Assembly: GCA_020853525.1 (NCBI GenBank)
Contig: JADYYS010000065.1
Location: 57,622-121,621 of the forward strand
Source of the DNA: Ardenticatenales bacterium
GTDB taxonomy: Bacteria; Chloroflexota; Anaerolineae; Epilineales; Epilineaceae
Reading direction: 5' to 3'
DNA length: 64,000 bases
Positions 44,677-53,600 of the stretch are shown one piece after another. A model generated the notes under the pieces. It did not search any database and was not told where the DNA came from. It saw only the letters and a program-made list of their open reading frames with translations. Each line of letters begins with the position of its first letter. Position 1 is the stretch's first letter. The translations under genes were made by a program, and so were the position numbers.

Positions 44677-44842
44677 GTGCGCGAGCCAGCGACCTACGGC
44701 CGGGTGAGGCTGGAGGAGATCGACGCGGCGCGGGCGACGCTGGGCGCGACGAGCGGGGCCGAGGTGACGTCACTGCACTCCAACCACCTGGGCGCGCGGA
44801 TCGACCGCCGGCGGAACGTCACGCCGGCGGTCGTCCGCCGCT
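44677..44842 (+). pseudogene. Possible gene fragment, unidentified
   Basis: A short plus-strand reading, with blocks TYGRVRLEEIDAARATLG, AEVTSLHSNHLGARID and RRRNVTPAVVRR, looks like coding sequence by composition and by its balanced residues, yet has no usable start and runs without stop into the antisense of the next gene. It may be a C-terminal remnant of a lost gene. I do not recognise the family, and confidence is low. Confidence 0.3.
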
Positions 44843-44847
44843 GTCCC

Positions 44848-45888
44848 TCAGGGCCCGATGGTCCAGGTGCCGCCCCCGGCGGGAACCGAGTACGTGGCGA
44901 CGACCGTCCCATCGAACGTGGCGGCCAGCCAGCGGTGCTGCACGAACGCCTTCCAGTCGTCGAGCGTCTCGCCGGCCTCGATGATGCCGTAGAGTTCGAG
45001 CGAGCAGTCATGGCCGACCCAGTACACCGCCACCGCCGCGCTCGTCTGATTGACCAGAACGAACGGGAGCGCGTTCGTGCCGGTGTCCGGCGAGCAATCC
45101 GTCACCGCGGCGGGGAACGGCGGGGGAGGCTTGACGTCGAGCGTGTCCAGCAGCGTGGCCGAGAGCGCGCGATCCGCGTCGTTGGTGACTTCAGCAATGT
45201 GGTAGACGGCCGAACCCCCTGCCTGCGGGAAGACGTACTCCCACCGCTCGATGCCCGCCGGCCCGCAACCGGAGCTGCGGCGGACCTGGCCCGAGCCGTG
45301 GCGCGGATGGCTGTGCGGCTCGGGGCTTCCGATGGTCGTGCAGTCCGTGGGCTTGAGATTCTCCCATATCGCCGGCAAGTCCAGCGTCCCTCCGGGTGTG
45401 CCCGGCCAGTACTGACCGACCACGAAATAGGCCTCACCAGCGGTGCCGGGTTGCTTGCCTACCGCAAGATTCGGGGCCAAGCGCAAGAGCTCGAACCCAC
45501 CGACATCAGCGCTGGCCCCATGATCGCTCTCGAACTCCCAGCCTTCGGGCGGTGCGGCCGAGGCAATCCGCTTGAGCGGGTCCGTGACCAGCTGTCCCTG
45601 ATAACCCGCCGCCGTCGCATCCACCGGGGCGGCGGGCAGGGTCGGCGCGGCCGCCGCCGGCGTCGGGTCCGCGACGGCGCTGCCGCCCTGCCCCCGTATC
45701 ATGAACCACACGCCACCGCCGCCGATGGCCGCCAAAACCAAGCCAGCCACAACCACGACCGGCCACACGCTCCGCTGCGGCGGCGCCGGTCCCCACGAGC
45801 CCGGCGGCTGGCCCTGGCCCCACTGGGGCGGCGGCTGATCCGGCCCTGGACCCTGTCCCCCTTGGCCCGGAGTCCCGCTCGACACCAT
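44848..45888 (-). CDS. Membrane-anchored protein with pVHL beta-like domain
   Basis: Protein of 346 residues. The N-terminal 40 residues are Gly/Pro/Gln-rich and cytoplasmic, followed by one helix (VVVVAGLVLAAIGGGGVWFM) and a Pro/Ala linker. The extracellular part has an unrecognised middle domain with WEFESDHG and YFVVGQYWPGTPGG. The C-terminal 75 residues (FVLVNQTSAAVAVYWVGHD, GETLDDWKAFVQHRWLAA, DGTVVATYSVPAGGG) resemble the beta domain of the von Hippel-Lindau protein, known from sporadic bacterial proteins. The function in bacteria is not established. ATG 45888 follows GGGAGG with suitable spacing. The upstream gene ends in a related domain. Confidence 0.72.
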   Translation of the reverse strand: MVSSGTPGQGGQGPGPDQPPPQWGQGQPPGSWGPAPPQRSVWPVVVVAGLVLAAIGGGGVWFMIRGQGGSAVADPTPAAAAPTLPAAPVDATAAGYQGQLVTDPLKRIASAAPPEGWEFESDHGASADVGGFELLRLAPNLAVGKQPGTAGEAYFVVGQYWPGTPGGTLDLPAIWENLKPTDCTTIGSPEPHSHPRHGSGQVRRSSGCGPAGIERWEYVFPQAGGSAVYHIAEVTNDADRALSATLLDTLDVKPPPPFPAAVTDCSPDTGTNALPFVLVNQTSAAVAVYWVGHDCSLELYGIIEAGETLDDWKAFVQHRWLAATFDGTVVATYSVPAGGGTWTIGP

Positions 45889-45985
45889 ATTCCTATCCTC
45901 CCTTGCGCCGCGGCGCGTCAAGTGTGTTGTCGAACGCTACCCGCACTGTGGGGCACCGGTACCTCAGTCGGCACCGATCGAGCCC

Positions 45986-47128
45986 TTACCCGCAGATGTT
46001 ATGCGTCCCGCCTCCAGCGGGCACCGTCCAATCCCACGTAGCCGACGCGTTTCGGAAGCGGAATACATGACCCACGAAAGTATCCTCGTCATGCGAGTCG
46101 CCGGGCTGAAGAGTATCTACGTGCACCTCGTTACCAGCGTCATCGACCCAGAAGATTTCGACGTCTGGATCAACGCAGGTGCTCACGAAAGTGACCGTGA
46201 CCGGCTGTAGCGGCACGGCGGTCGGCGGCACGGCGGCCGGCGGCACGGCCGTAGCGGGAACCGCCGTGGCCGGAACGGCGGTGGCCGGAGCGGTAGCGGT
46301 GGCCAGCGTCGAGGCCGTGGCGATCGCAGTCCCGGCGGTCGTCGGCTGCCCGGTTGCGGTCGCCTGGCCGGTTGCGGCCGGGGCGGCGCCGGTGTTCGTC
46401 GCGGCGGCCGCGGGTGAGGCCGCGGCGGGAGGCCCGCCAACCGTGATCGTCGTCAGCGTGCCGTCGGGCATCCTGACCTCGAACTTCGTGACCGGCTGCG
46501 GGGCGGCGCTCACGACGCTGACGCTGCTGGGGTTGAAGTCGGGCCACGAGGTCCCGACGTACACCACCGGCACCTTGGAGGGCACCGGCGGGAGGAGCGG
46601 GTTGCCGCAGTAGCAGCGCGCCCGGGGAACCCCGAAGGCGTCGACGAGGATCGCCGAGCCCTTCTGCAGGACGGCCTGGCGAGGCGGGGCCTTTCCGGCG
46701 ACGAAGCTGTGGTTGGTGACGCGGGTGTCGGCGGTCAGCACCAGCGGCGTGAGCGCGCCGACGTAGGCGGGGATGTCCGCTGCGGTAAGCGCGCGGGTCG
46801 TCGGACCGGGCCAGCGCAAGTTGGGATCGGCGTTCTGGGCAGCGACCCAGGCGGCGGCCTTGTCGGGGTTGGCGGACAGGAAGGCGATCATCTGCGCCTT
46901 GTCACAGGCCGCATTGTTCTGGGTGCCGCCGTAGAGACCGGGCTGGGCGCCGCTGCTGGCTTGAATGGCCGACTGTGCCGGCGCCGGGACGCGGGTGGTT
47001 TCCTTGAGAGCGGGCTTGGCGATCAGGGGATCCGGCGGCGGCGCGACGGGCTGTGCGCTGAACGGATCCGGGCCGACGGCCGCCGCGGGCCCAACCTGAA
47101 GGCGGTAACACAGCGCTGGTCGACGCAT
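45986..47128 (-). CDS. DUF6777-like protein with pVHL beta-like domain
   Basis: Protein of about 380 residues. The middle region (GLYGGTQNNAACDKAQMIAF, RALTAADIPAYVGALTPLVL, ADTRVTNHSFVAGKAPPRQA, ARCYCGNPLLPP) matches DUF6777, a family I know from actinobacterial exported proteins. After a Thr/Ala/Pro linker the C-terminal 70 residues (VTVTFVSTCVDPDVEIFWVD, DSHDEDTFVGHVFRFR, WTVPAGGG) resemble the pVHL beta domain. DUF6777 proteins normally open with a Pro-rich stretch and a membrane helix; neither is seen here. I chose the ATG at 47128 (MRRPALCYRL), with no Shine-Dalgarno site; the frame stays open to 47362. An N-terminal truncation is likely. Confidence 0.65.
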   Translation of the reverse strand: MRRPALCYRLQVGPAAAVGPDPFSAQPVAPPPDPLIAKPALKETTRVPAPAQSAIQASSGAQPGLYGGTQNNAACDKAQMIAFLSANPDKAAAWVAAQNADPNLRWPGPTTRALTAADIPAYVGALTPLVLTADTRVTNHSFVAGKAPPRQAVLQKGSAILVDAFGVPRARCYCGNPLLPPVPSKVPVVYVGTSWPDFNPSSVSVVSAAPQPVTKFEVRMPDGTLTTITVGGPPAAASPAAAATNTGAAPAATGQATATGQPTTAGTAIATASTLATATAPATAVPATAVPATAVPPAAVPPTAVPLQPVTVTFVSTCVDPDVEIFWVDDAGNEVHVDTLQPGDSHDEDTFVGHVFRFRNASATWDWTVPAGGGTHNICG

Positions 47129-47447
47129 CAAGATCGAGCGAGGCCGGCAACCTAGGCTCGATGATGACCCGCCTTCCACGAGCGGAGTCGGCCTCGCGCG
47201 CCACGGCGTGGGCGTGCCGGCGCTTGTGGAAGGCGCGGCGCCATCGCCGAGGACGATCTCCCGGACCTCGAGGTTGTCCGCCACGCGGTGGAAGCGTCCC
47301 GGCCGAGCCGGCGCCGCCCCGACGTGCGGCTTGCCGCATCGCATCCGCTCGCCCGCGACCAAGGGAGTGGCCGTGCTACTGCTGTGCTACGATCGGCGGG
47401 GAGACGCGTGGTCGCGCTTGTCCGCTCGCCCAGGACATTACGGCATC
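47129..47447. other. Divergent gap, no convincing gene
   Basis: 319 bases between the DUF6777-like gene and the glycosidase-like gene. No membrane helix appears in any frame on the minus strand, so I could not find the missing N-terminus there. I see no RNA gene and only weak promoter-like sequence. Confidence 0.5.
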
Positions 47448-49781
47448 ATGAAGTTCGCAATGGTCCGTCGCCTCGCTTGGCCGGGCATCCTGGCTGTTGC
47501 CGTTATCGTGGGCGCTACCATGTACGCTGACCCCGCCACTGCTGGGCCAGATGACGTTCGTCCCTGCCCCGGGCACGCCCAGCGCGTGGGCGGCGAGTGC
47601 GTTGACTCGCCTGCGCGGATCGTCGGCTTCGTGAACCGGAGCGGCGATGGCGTGTCGTCCCCGTTCACCGGGGGCGAGTTGGCGGTGCTGGCGGACGGCG
47701 GCCACTACGCGCGGCTCATGGGCTTCGACGGGCATGGCTTCAGCATCGCCACCTCGCCCCTGCCGGGGTTGCGCGCGGGCGGCCTGACGACGCCGACCGC
47801 CTGCTTCCTCACCGGCTCGCTGGAGGAGCTGCCACGCGGGCCGTGGCATTGGGAGCTCGACGACCACGAGGAGGCCTTCCTGCACTCGGCCGACCCGGCT
47901 TCAGCGGCCATGTTCCGGGACGACGCCGGCGCGGTGGTGCTGGCGTTCCGTCAGGATGTCCGCCTGCTGCCGCACCACTTCGAAGTTCCGGACATGCGGG
48001 CGAAGATCAACGCGCGCCTGGCTAAACCCATCACCGGCTACGTCGTGCGCCGGGCCGAGGCGCCGGACGGGCCGTTCGACACGGTCGTGGCCACGCTGCC
48101 GGTCCGGGAAACGTCAAGTCCGGTGGCGATCTACCAGCCCGTTGTCCAGCCTGCGCCGGCGGTGGAGGAGACGGCCTGGTATCGGGTGTCGTCGCGCTAC
48201 GCCGACGGGCGGGAGGTGCCCTACTCGTGGCCGGTGCGCTACTGGGCGGAGGGCGGCAACCTGGGCGGATCGAGCTTCTACGCGGCGGTCGTCTACCGTA
48301 CCACCACGTCGCGGGTGACCTTCAGCGCCACCTGCGCCACCGGCGGCGCCGTCGGCGACTGCCCGGACAATACGGGCGTGGGCGTGGTGGTGGACTTCAA
48401 CCGCGATGCCGTGTTCGAACCGGGCCGGCGTTGCGTGCAGGACGCCAATGGCGCCCTCACCGGCGGCTACTGCGAGGCCCTGGCCTTCACCACGCGCGAG
48501 GCCGTGGCGGGTGGCTACCGCTATGCCGTCACGCTGGATGTGGCCCCGAACCACCACTGGGACCTTATCTCCAGCTATCGCGTCGTGGACCTTAACACCC
48601 ACCGCACGCTGGCGCCCTGGGCCACCATCCACGGGCCGGACGGGCCGCGAGTGGTGGAGGCGAGCTTCGATATCGCCAACTTCTCGGGCAGCCCGTTCAT
48701 GGGCGTCAACAATCGCATCGAGGCGTCGGTGTGGGGCGGGTTGCTGGTGGACCGGTCTTCCGAACCGTGGCTCGCCAGCATCCGCCGACGGCTGGATACC
48801 TGCGCGGCGCAGGGCTACGACGGGGTGTTCGTGGACTTCCTGTGGGACTACCTGGACCGGAGCTGGTTCCGTACCAGCGCCCTTCCGGTGGGCTACGACC
48901 CGGCGCGGTACGCCCGGAGCGGCGTGGACCTGCTGGCGGCGATCCGCGACGCGAAGCCGGATTTCCACATCGCGTTCAACGGCGTCACCGTGGACCGCAG
49001 CGCCGCCAGCACCGACGCCAAGCTGGCGGTGGCGGACCTGGCGTACCACGAGTTCTTCTACAGTGCGCCCGACGGGCGCAAGTCCCTCAGCCAGGTGAGT
49101 CGCGATCTGGCCGCCGCCCTGACCCGCACCGCGGCCGGTCATGAGATACTGCTGGGCGTGGGCCTGCCGTCGGACGAGACCGCCGCCGATGTGTGGGAGC
49201 GTGTGCGACGCACCATCGGGAACGGCGCGGATCGGGTGAGCTCGTTCGCGCTGTATCTGCTGGTCGCCAACCCCCACATGGAGTACTGGACCGACGTCGA
49301 GGTGGGTGGTCCATATATGTGGTTGCACCTGTTCCCCGAGTGGAAGGTGCCCCTTGGTGCGGCGCTCGTGCCCCAGCCTGCAGCCATGCGTGACTTGACC
49401 GGCCCCTACCCGGCCGGCGTGTACCGGCGGACCTACGAGAACGGCATCGTTGTGGCCAACCTCGGCTGCGCCGCGCCATGCGCAGTCGATCTCGGGGGCG
49501 CCATGTATCGCCTTGCCACCACCGGGGGCTGGGACCCGGCGTTGGGCGAGCTGCCCGGCGCCCCGGTTACCCTGGCTGACGGCGCGGTCCACTACTCGTC
49601 CGTGTCATCCCTCAGACTGGCACCCGGTGAGGGCGTCATTCTGCTGGACCGCCTGCCCGATAGCGCTGCCTTCGGGACGCCCACGGCGACGCCGGCGCAC
49701 ACGCGCGCAGTGACGCCATCCGCTCCGCCCGCGGCGACCACACCGTCGGTGCTCCTGCCGGCGCTGCGCCGCGGTCGATAG
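47448..49781 (+). CDS. Secreted glycosidase-like TIM-barrel protein
   Basis: Exported protein of 777 residues. A signal peptide (about 7-30, RRLAWPGILAVAVIVG) is followed by an unrecognised beta-rich region (to about 400) and a TIM-barrel-like part where IRRRLDTCAAQGYDGVFVDF, LWDYLDRSWF, IRDAKPDFHIAFNGV and ADLAYHEFFY resemble the hypothetical glycosyl hydrolase family (GHL15 type). Asp residues in GVFVDF and in the following strands could be catalytic. A Thr/Pro linker ends in SVLLPALRRGR, similar to the tails at 40792 and 56598. No strong Shine-Dalgarno site is present (AGGA, 12 bases before ATG 47448). It is divergent from the DUF6777-like gene. Confidence 0.75.
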   Translation: MKFAMVRRLAWPGILAVAVIVGATMYADPATAGPDDVRPCPGHAQRVGGECVDSPARIVGFVNRSGDGVSSPFTGGELAVLADGGHYARLMGFDGHGFSIATSPLPGLRAGGLTTPTACFLTGSLEELPRGPWHWELDDHEEAFLHSADPASAAMFRDDAGAVVLAFRQDVRLLPHHFEVPDMRAKINARLAKPITGYVVRRAEAPDGPFDTVVATLPVRETSSPVAIYQPVVQPAPAVEETAWYRVSSRYADGREVPYSWPVRYWAEGGNLGGSSFYAAVVYRTTTSRVTFSATCATGGAVGDCPDNTGVGVVVDFNRDAVFEPGRRCVQDANGALTGGYCEALAFTTREAVAGGYRYAVTLDVAPNHHWDLISSYRVVDLNTHRTLAPWATIHGPDGPRVVEASFDIANFSGSPFMGVNNRIEASVWGGLLVDRSSEPWLASIRRRLDTCAAQGYDGVFVDFLWDYLDRSWFRTSALPVGYDPARYARSGVDLLAAIRDAKPDFHIAFNGVTVDRSAASTDAKLAVADLAYHEFFYSAPDGRKSLSQVSRDLAAALTRTAAGHEILLGVGLPSDETAADVWERVRRTIGNGADRVSSFALYLLVANPHMEYWTDVEVGGPYMWLHLFPEWKVPLGAALVPQPAAMRDLTGPYPAGVYRRTYENGIVVANLGCAAPCAVDLGGAMYRLATTGGWDPALGELPGAPVTLADGAVHYSSVSSLRLAPGEGVILLDRLPDSAAFGTPTATPAHTRAVTPSAPPAATTPSVLLPALRRGR

Positions 49782-49945
49782 CCTATTGCGGCCAGGCTCG
49801 GGCCATCGGAGGCTTCGCCGCCAGGCCACGGATTGCACCTGGTCGCGGGCACCCGGCTTCCACAACCGCAGCCACGGCCGCCCCGGTTATCCACAGCCCC
49901 GTCAGCATACCTTGTCTCTCGAACTCAGCTGTCCAGGCGTAGGGG

Positions 49946-50485
49946 TCACCCCCGCATGAAGTGACAGCTATACCCCCCCGGATTCTTCACCAGATAGTCC
50001 TGGTGATATTCCTCGGCGGGCGTGAACGGCCCCGCTGCGACGATCTGCGTCACGACGGGCCGCGGCCACTTGCCGCCGGCGTCGACCTGCGCCTTCACGG
50101 CTTCGGCCGTCCGGCGCTGATCGTCCGTCGTGTAGAAGATCGCCGAGCGGTACTGTGTGCCGATGTCGTTGCCCTGGCGGTTCGTCGTCGTCGGATCGTG
50201 CATCTTGAAGAACCAGTTCTCCAGCAGGTCGGCGTACGACAGCACGGCCGGGTCGAAGACGATACGGACGGACTCGGCGTGGCCGGTGGCGCCGGACTTG
50301 ACGACGGGGTACGTCGGATCGGCCGTCGTCCCGCCGCTGTAGCCGACGTCCGTGTCGAGGACGCCGGGGATGGCGCGCAGGAGGTCCTCCATGCCCCAGA
50401 AGCAGCCGCCGGCGAGGATCGCGACCTCGGTGGTCGGTGTGGGCGTGGCGGATGGGTCCGTCGTCGACGCGGTAGCTGGTTCCAT
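49946..50485 (-). CDS. msrA: Peptide methionine sulfoxide reductase A
   Basis: MsrA of 179 residues reduces the S form of methionine sulfoxide in proteins. The active-site motif [16 protein letters not shown] carries the catalytic Cys, and [52 protein letters not shown] and EEYHQDYL are family blocks. The C-terminal YSCHF may hold a resolving Cys. The N-terminal 25 residues ([13 protein letters not shown]) are a short low-complexity extension with no signal peptide. The ATG at 50485 follows AGGAG with 7-base spacing. Convergent with the glycosidase-like gene. Confidence 0.95.
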   Translation of the reverse strand: MEPATASTTDPSATPTPTTEVAILAGGCFWGMEDLLRAIPGVLDTDVGYSGGTTADPTYPVVKSGATGHAESVRIVFDPAVLSYADLLENWFFKMHDPTTTNRQGNDIGTQYRSAIFYTTDDQRRTAEAVKAQVDAGGKWPRPVVTQIVAAGPFTPAEEYHQDYLVKNPGGYSCHFMRG

Positions 50486-50601
50486 CGAAAGGCTCCTGGT
50501 TGGGGGTGGAATGGGAGTGGAACGGGAGTGGGATGGAGGTGGGATGGTCGCGGTTGCGTCTATTGTGGGCGGAGGAGTGTTACGTCGCAGCCGCGGACGG
50601 G

Positions 50602-50630
50602 TTGACGCCCCAACAGGCGCGACGTACGCT
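50602..50630 (+). promoter_or_regulatory. Promoter for large Ig-like surface protein
   Basis: TTGACG (50602-50607) and TACGCT (50625-50630) are 17 bases apart. The start would fall at about 50637-50639, only 3-5 bases before the ATG at 50642, so the leader is almost absent. Confidence 0.65.
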
Positions 50631-50641
50631 TCGCGCGGCAC

Positions 50642-53600
50642 ATGCGCCGCTGCGCCCAGAGAACGGCTCCCGCCATGGCCGCACCACAAGTCGAAGCACC
50701 GGCCGGCAGCCGCCGCGTTGGCGCGCGTGGACGACCGCGCGGCCCTGCAGTCATCGTCCGGAGGCGCGTGCGCCTCGCCCTTCTCGTCGTGCTGCCGACG
50801 CTCCTGGCCGTCGCGCCCCACGCATCTGCCCCGGCCCCCGCCAACGCCCAGCCCGCAACGGCCTGGCTACTCGACCACTTCGAGGTACGCCACACGGTCG
50901 ACGTACATGACGAGGTCGAGACGCGGCGCTACACGACGCCGGGCGGCAACATCGACGCGTTCCCGTTCGGCGGCACGAAGGTCTACACGGGCACGTACCC
51001 GACCGGCAAGCTGATCGCCACCGCCACGCTGGCCGTGGAGCTGCCCGACAAGATCACGCCGGGCACGCCGTTCCAGATCGGCGGCGGGGCGACGGGGCAG
51101 GTGGGCACGCCCGGGCGCACCGGGCAGACGGCCGCGACGATCGTCGCCTACAACGAGTGTTACGTCCGGGCCGTCTGTTCGGGCGCGCTGAAGAGCCAGT
51201 ACCTGGACAACATCGAGGGCAAGACCGTCGACCTGGCCGCGCCGCTCGCCGCGCAGAGCGCGACGCTGCGGGCGGACCCGCAGGCCTGGCCGCCGCTGCA
51301 TGTGGTCATGTTCCGCGGCACGATCGGGACGACGACGCCGGGCGATCCGGTGTGGCGGGTCTACGTCTACGCGTACTACAAGCGGCCGGAGGTCGTCCCG
51401 ACGCCCATTCCGAGCTACCGCCTCGAGGTCGATGCGGATGCGACGCGCCTGCCGCCCAGCGGTGCCGCGCCGTCGGAGGCCGTCGTCACGGCGTCGATCG
51501 TCGATGGCGGCGGCAAGGCCGTCGCGGGCGAGGCGCTCGCGTTCGCCCTCGACCCGCCGGACATGGGCAGCCTGACGACGTCGTCGGGCGAGACGGATGC
51601 GGCGGGCGAAGTGCGCGTGCGCTACCGCGCGCCGACGGTCGACGCGCTGCGCGGGCGGGACGGCGTCGCCGTCGTCGTGCGCAATGCCGCGCGCGGGCTC
51701 GAGCGGCGCCTCGGCCTGCAGATCGAGCGCTACCGCCTGACGGTGAAGGTCGACCCGGCGGAGGTTCCGATCGAGCCCGTCTGGCGGGCGATCAAGGTCA
51801 CGGCCGACGTGCTGGACTTCGACGGGCGACCGGTGGCCGGCGACGTCCTGCGGTTCAGCGTCGACCCGCCGGACATGGGTACGTTCGTCGGCGCCACGAT
51901 GAACAACAACGAGGCGAAAACGGACGGTGCCGGGCGCGTCGAGGCGTTCTACGAGCCGCCGCCGCCGTCCGAGCTGAAGGGCCGCGAGCAGGCGACGGTC
52001 CGCGTCGTGAACTTCACGCACGGCGGCGAGGGGGCGGCGGGCGTGCGGTTCATCGGCCTGAAGGTCATCCGGACATGGCCCAAGGCCGATGCGCGGGACA
52101 TCGTCCTCGAGCCGGACGACACGGTGGACATCGAGTTCGACCGGTCGATCGACCCGGCGTCGGTGACCGAGGACACGCTCCGGCTCGACACGCTCTGGCA
52201 CGGCGACCTCGGGACGTGGACCGAGTCCTTCGGTAGCGGCGCGAAGCTGCGCGTGACGGCCGACCCGGTGCCGGACGTCGGCCTGATGGTCCGCGTCGTC
52301 GTCAAGGGCGGCCAGGACGGCGTGAAGGGCCGCGACGGGAGCGTCCTGGCCGGCGACCACGCGTTCCGCTTCCGGACGATGCCGAAGTTCGACCCCCGGA
52401 TCATCGTCTCGCAGGTCGTGGACGACCCGCGCGACCCGCTGTACGGCTTCATCACGCTGGCCGTGAAGTCGTTCATGCTGCGGGTGGACGCCGGGATTTC
52501 CGAGGACAGCGAGCTGGACGATGAGGTCGTGAACGTGCGCCTGATCGTCCCGCGCCGGAGCATGGACGAGACGAAGCCGCACACGTTCTACCCCGGCCGG
52601 TGGCCGCCCAAGGTGCCGGACGCGGCGGCCCAAAAGGGGAACACGGCCAACTTCCACATCCCGGCGCCGATCGGGCGCGGCGGCTATACCGTCCAGGCGG
52701 AGCTGCGGCCGGCGCATGCCGATCCGGAGAAGGTGGTCACCGTCCCGCAGGCCGCGTTCAACGTGAACAGCTGGTCGGACGTCGGCGCGGCGCGCAAGAT
52801 CGGCCTGCTGGCCGTGCCGATCGTGAACGCCGAGATCCCGGGCTTCAGCTGGACGATGTCGCGCGGCCAGCAGGAGGCCTGGCTGCACGGGCTCGGCCAG
52901 CCGGCCGTCAACCTCCTGCCGCTCACGCGCCTTGACCTGCGCCTCGGCTACCTGGCCGACGTGCCGTGCGACGACCCGGAGAAGTGCCACGACAGCGCGC
53001 CGTGGACGAAGTTCCTCTACATGGCCCAGCACGTCGGCCGCACCGGCTTCATGACGAGGATCTTAGGCTGGCGCTATATCGCCGTCCTTGTCCCGCCCGG
53101 CTATTTCGCGCAGTTCATCGGCCATCCCGACGTGATCGCCCATCCGGCGGTGTACCACGAGGCGATGCAGTCCGGCATATGGGCGCAGAGGGCCAGCATT
53201 TCGAGTGGCGGCAACGCGACATCGGCCTTCCCGATCCCGCTCATCGAGGCCGGCGTCTCGCCCGAGGCGCTCGTCCATGTCCTGGGCGACATCGAGGGTC
53301 TGCCGGACTCCACCGCCGGTGTCGACCGGCTGAGCGGCTACGACATGCTGAACGACCGCGCGATCTATGCCGACGACGACCACCAGATCGGCGCGAGCCG
53401 CGCGGTGATGAACGTCCTCGTCGGCCGGAGCAACACGTGGCAGGCGACGCGCGACTACGAGGCGTTCGTCGACATTTGGACGGAACGCTCATGCCTCGGC
53501 GCGCCGCCGTGCCCGCCCCGCTTCATTGCGGCGGCCGCGCATGGCGATGCGGGCGAAGGGGCGAAGGCCGGCGAAGACGACAGCGCCGCGACCGCCGGCA

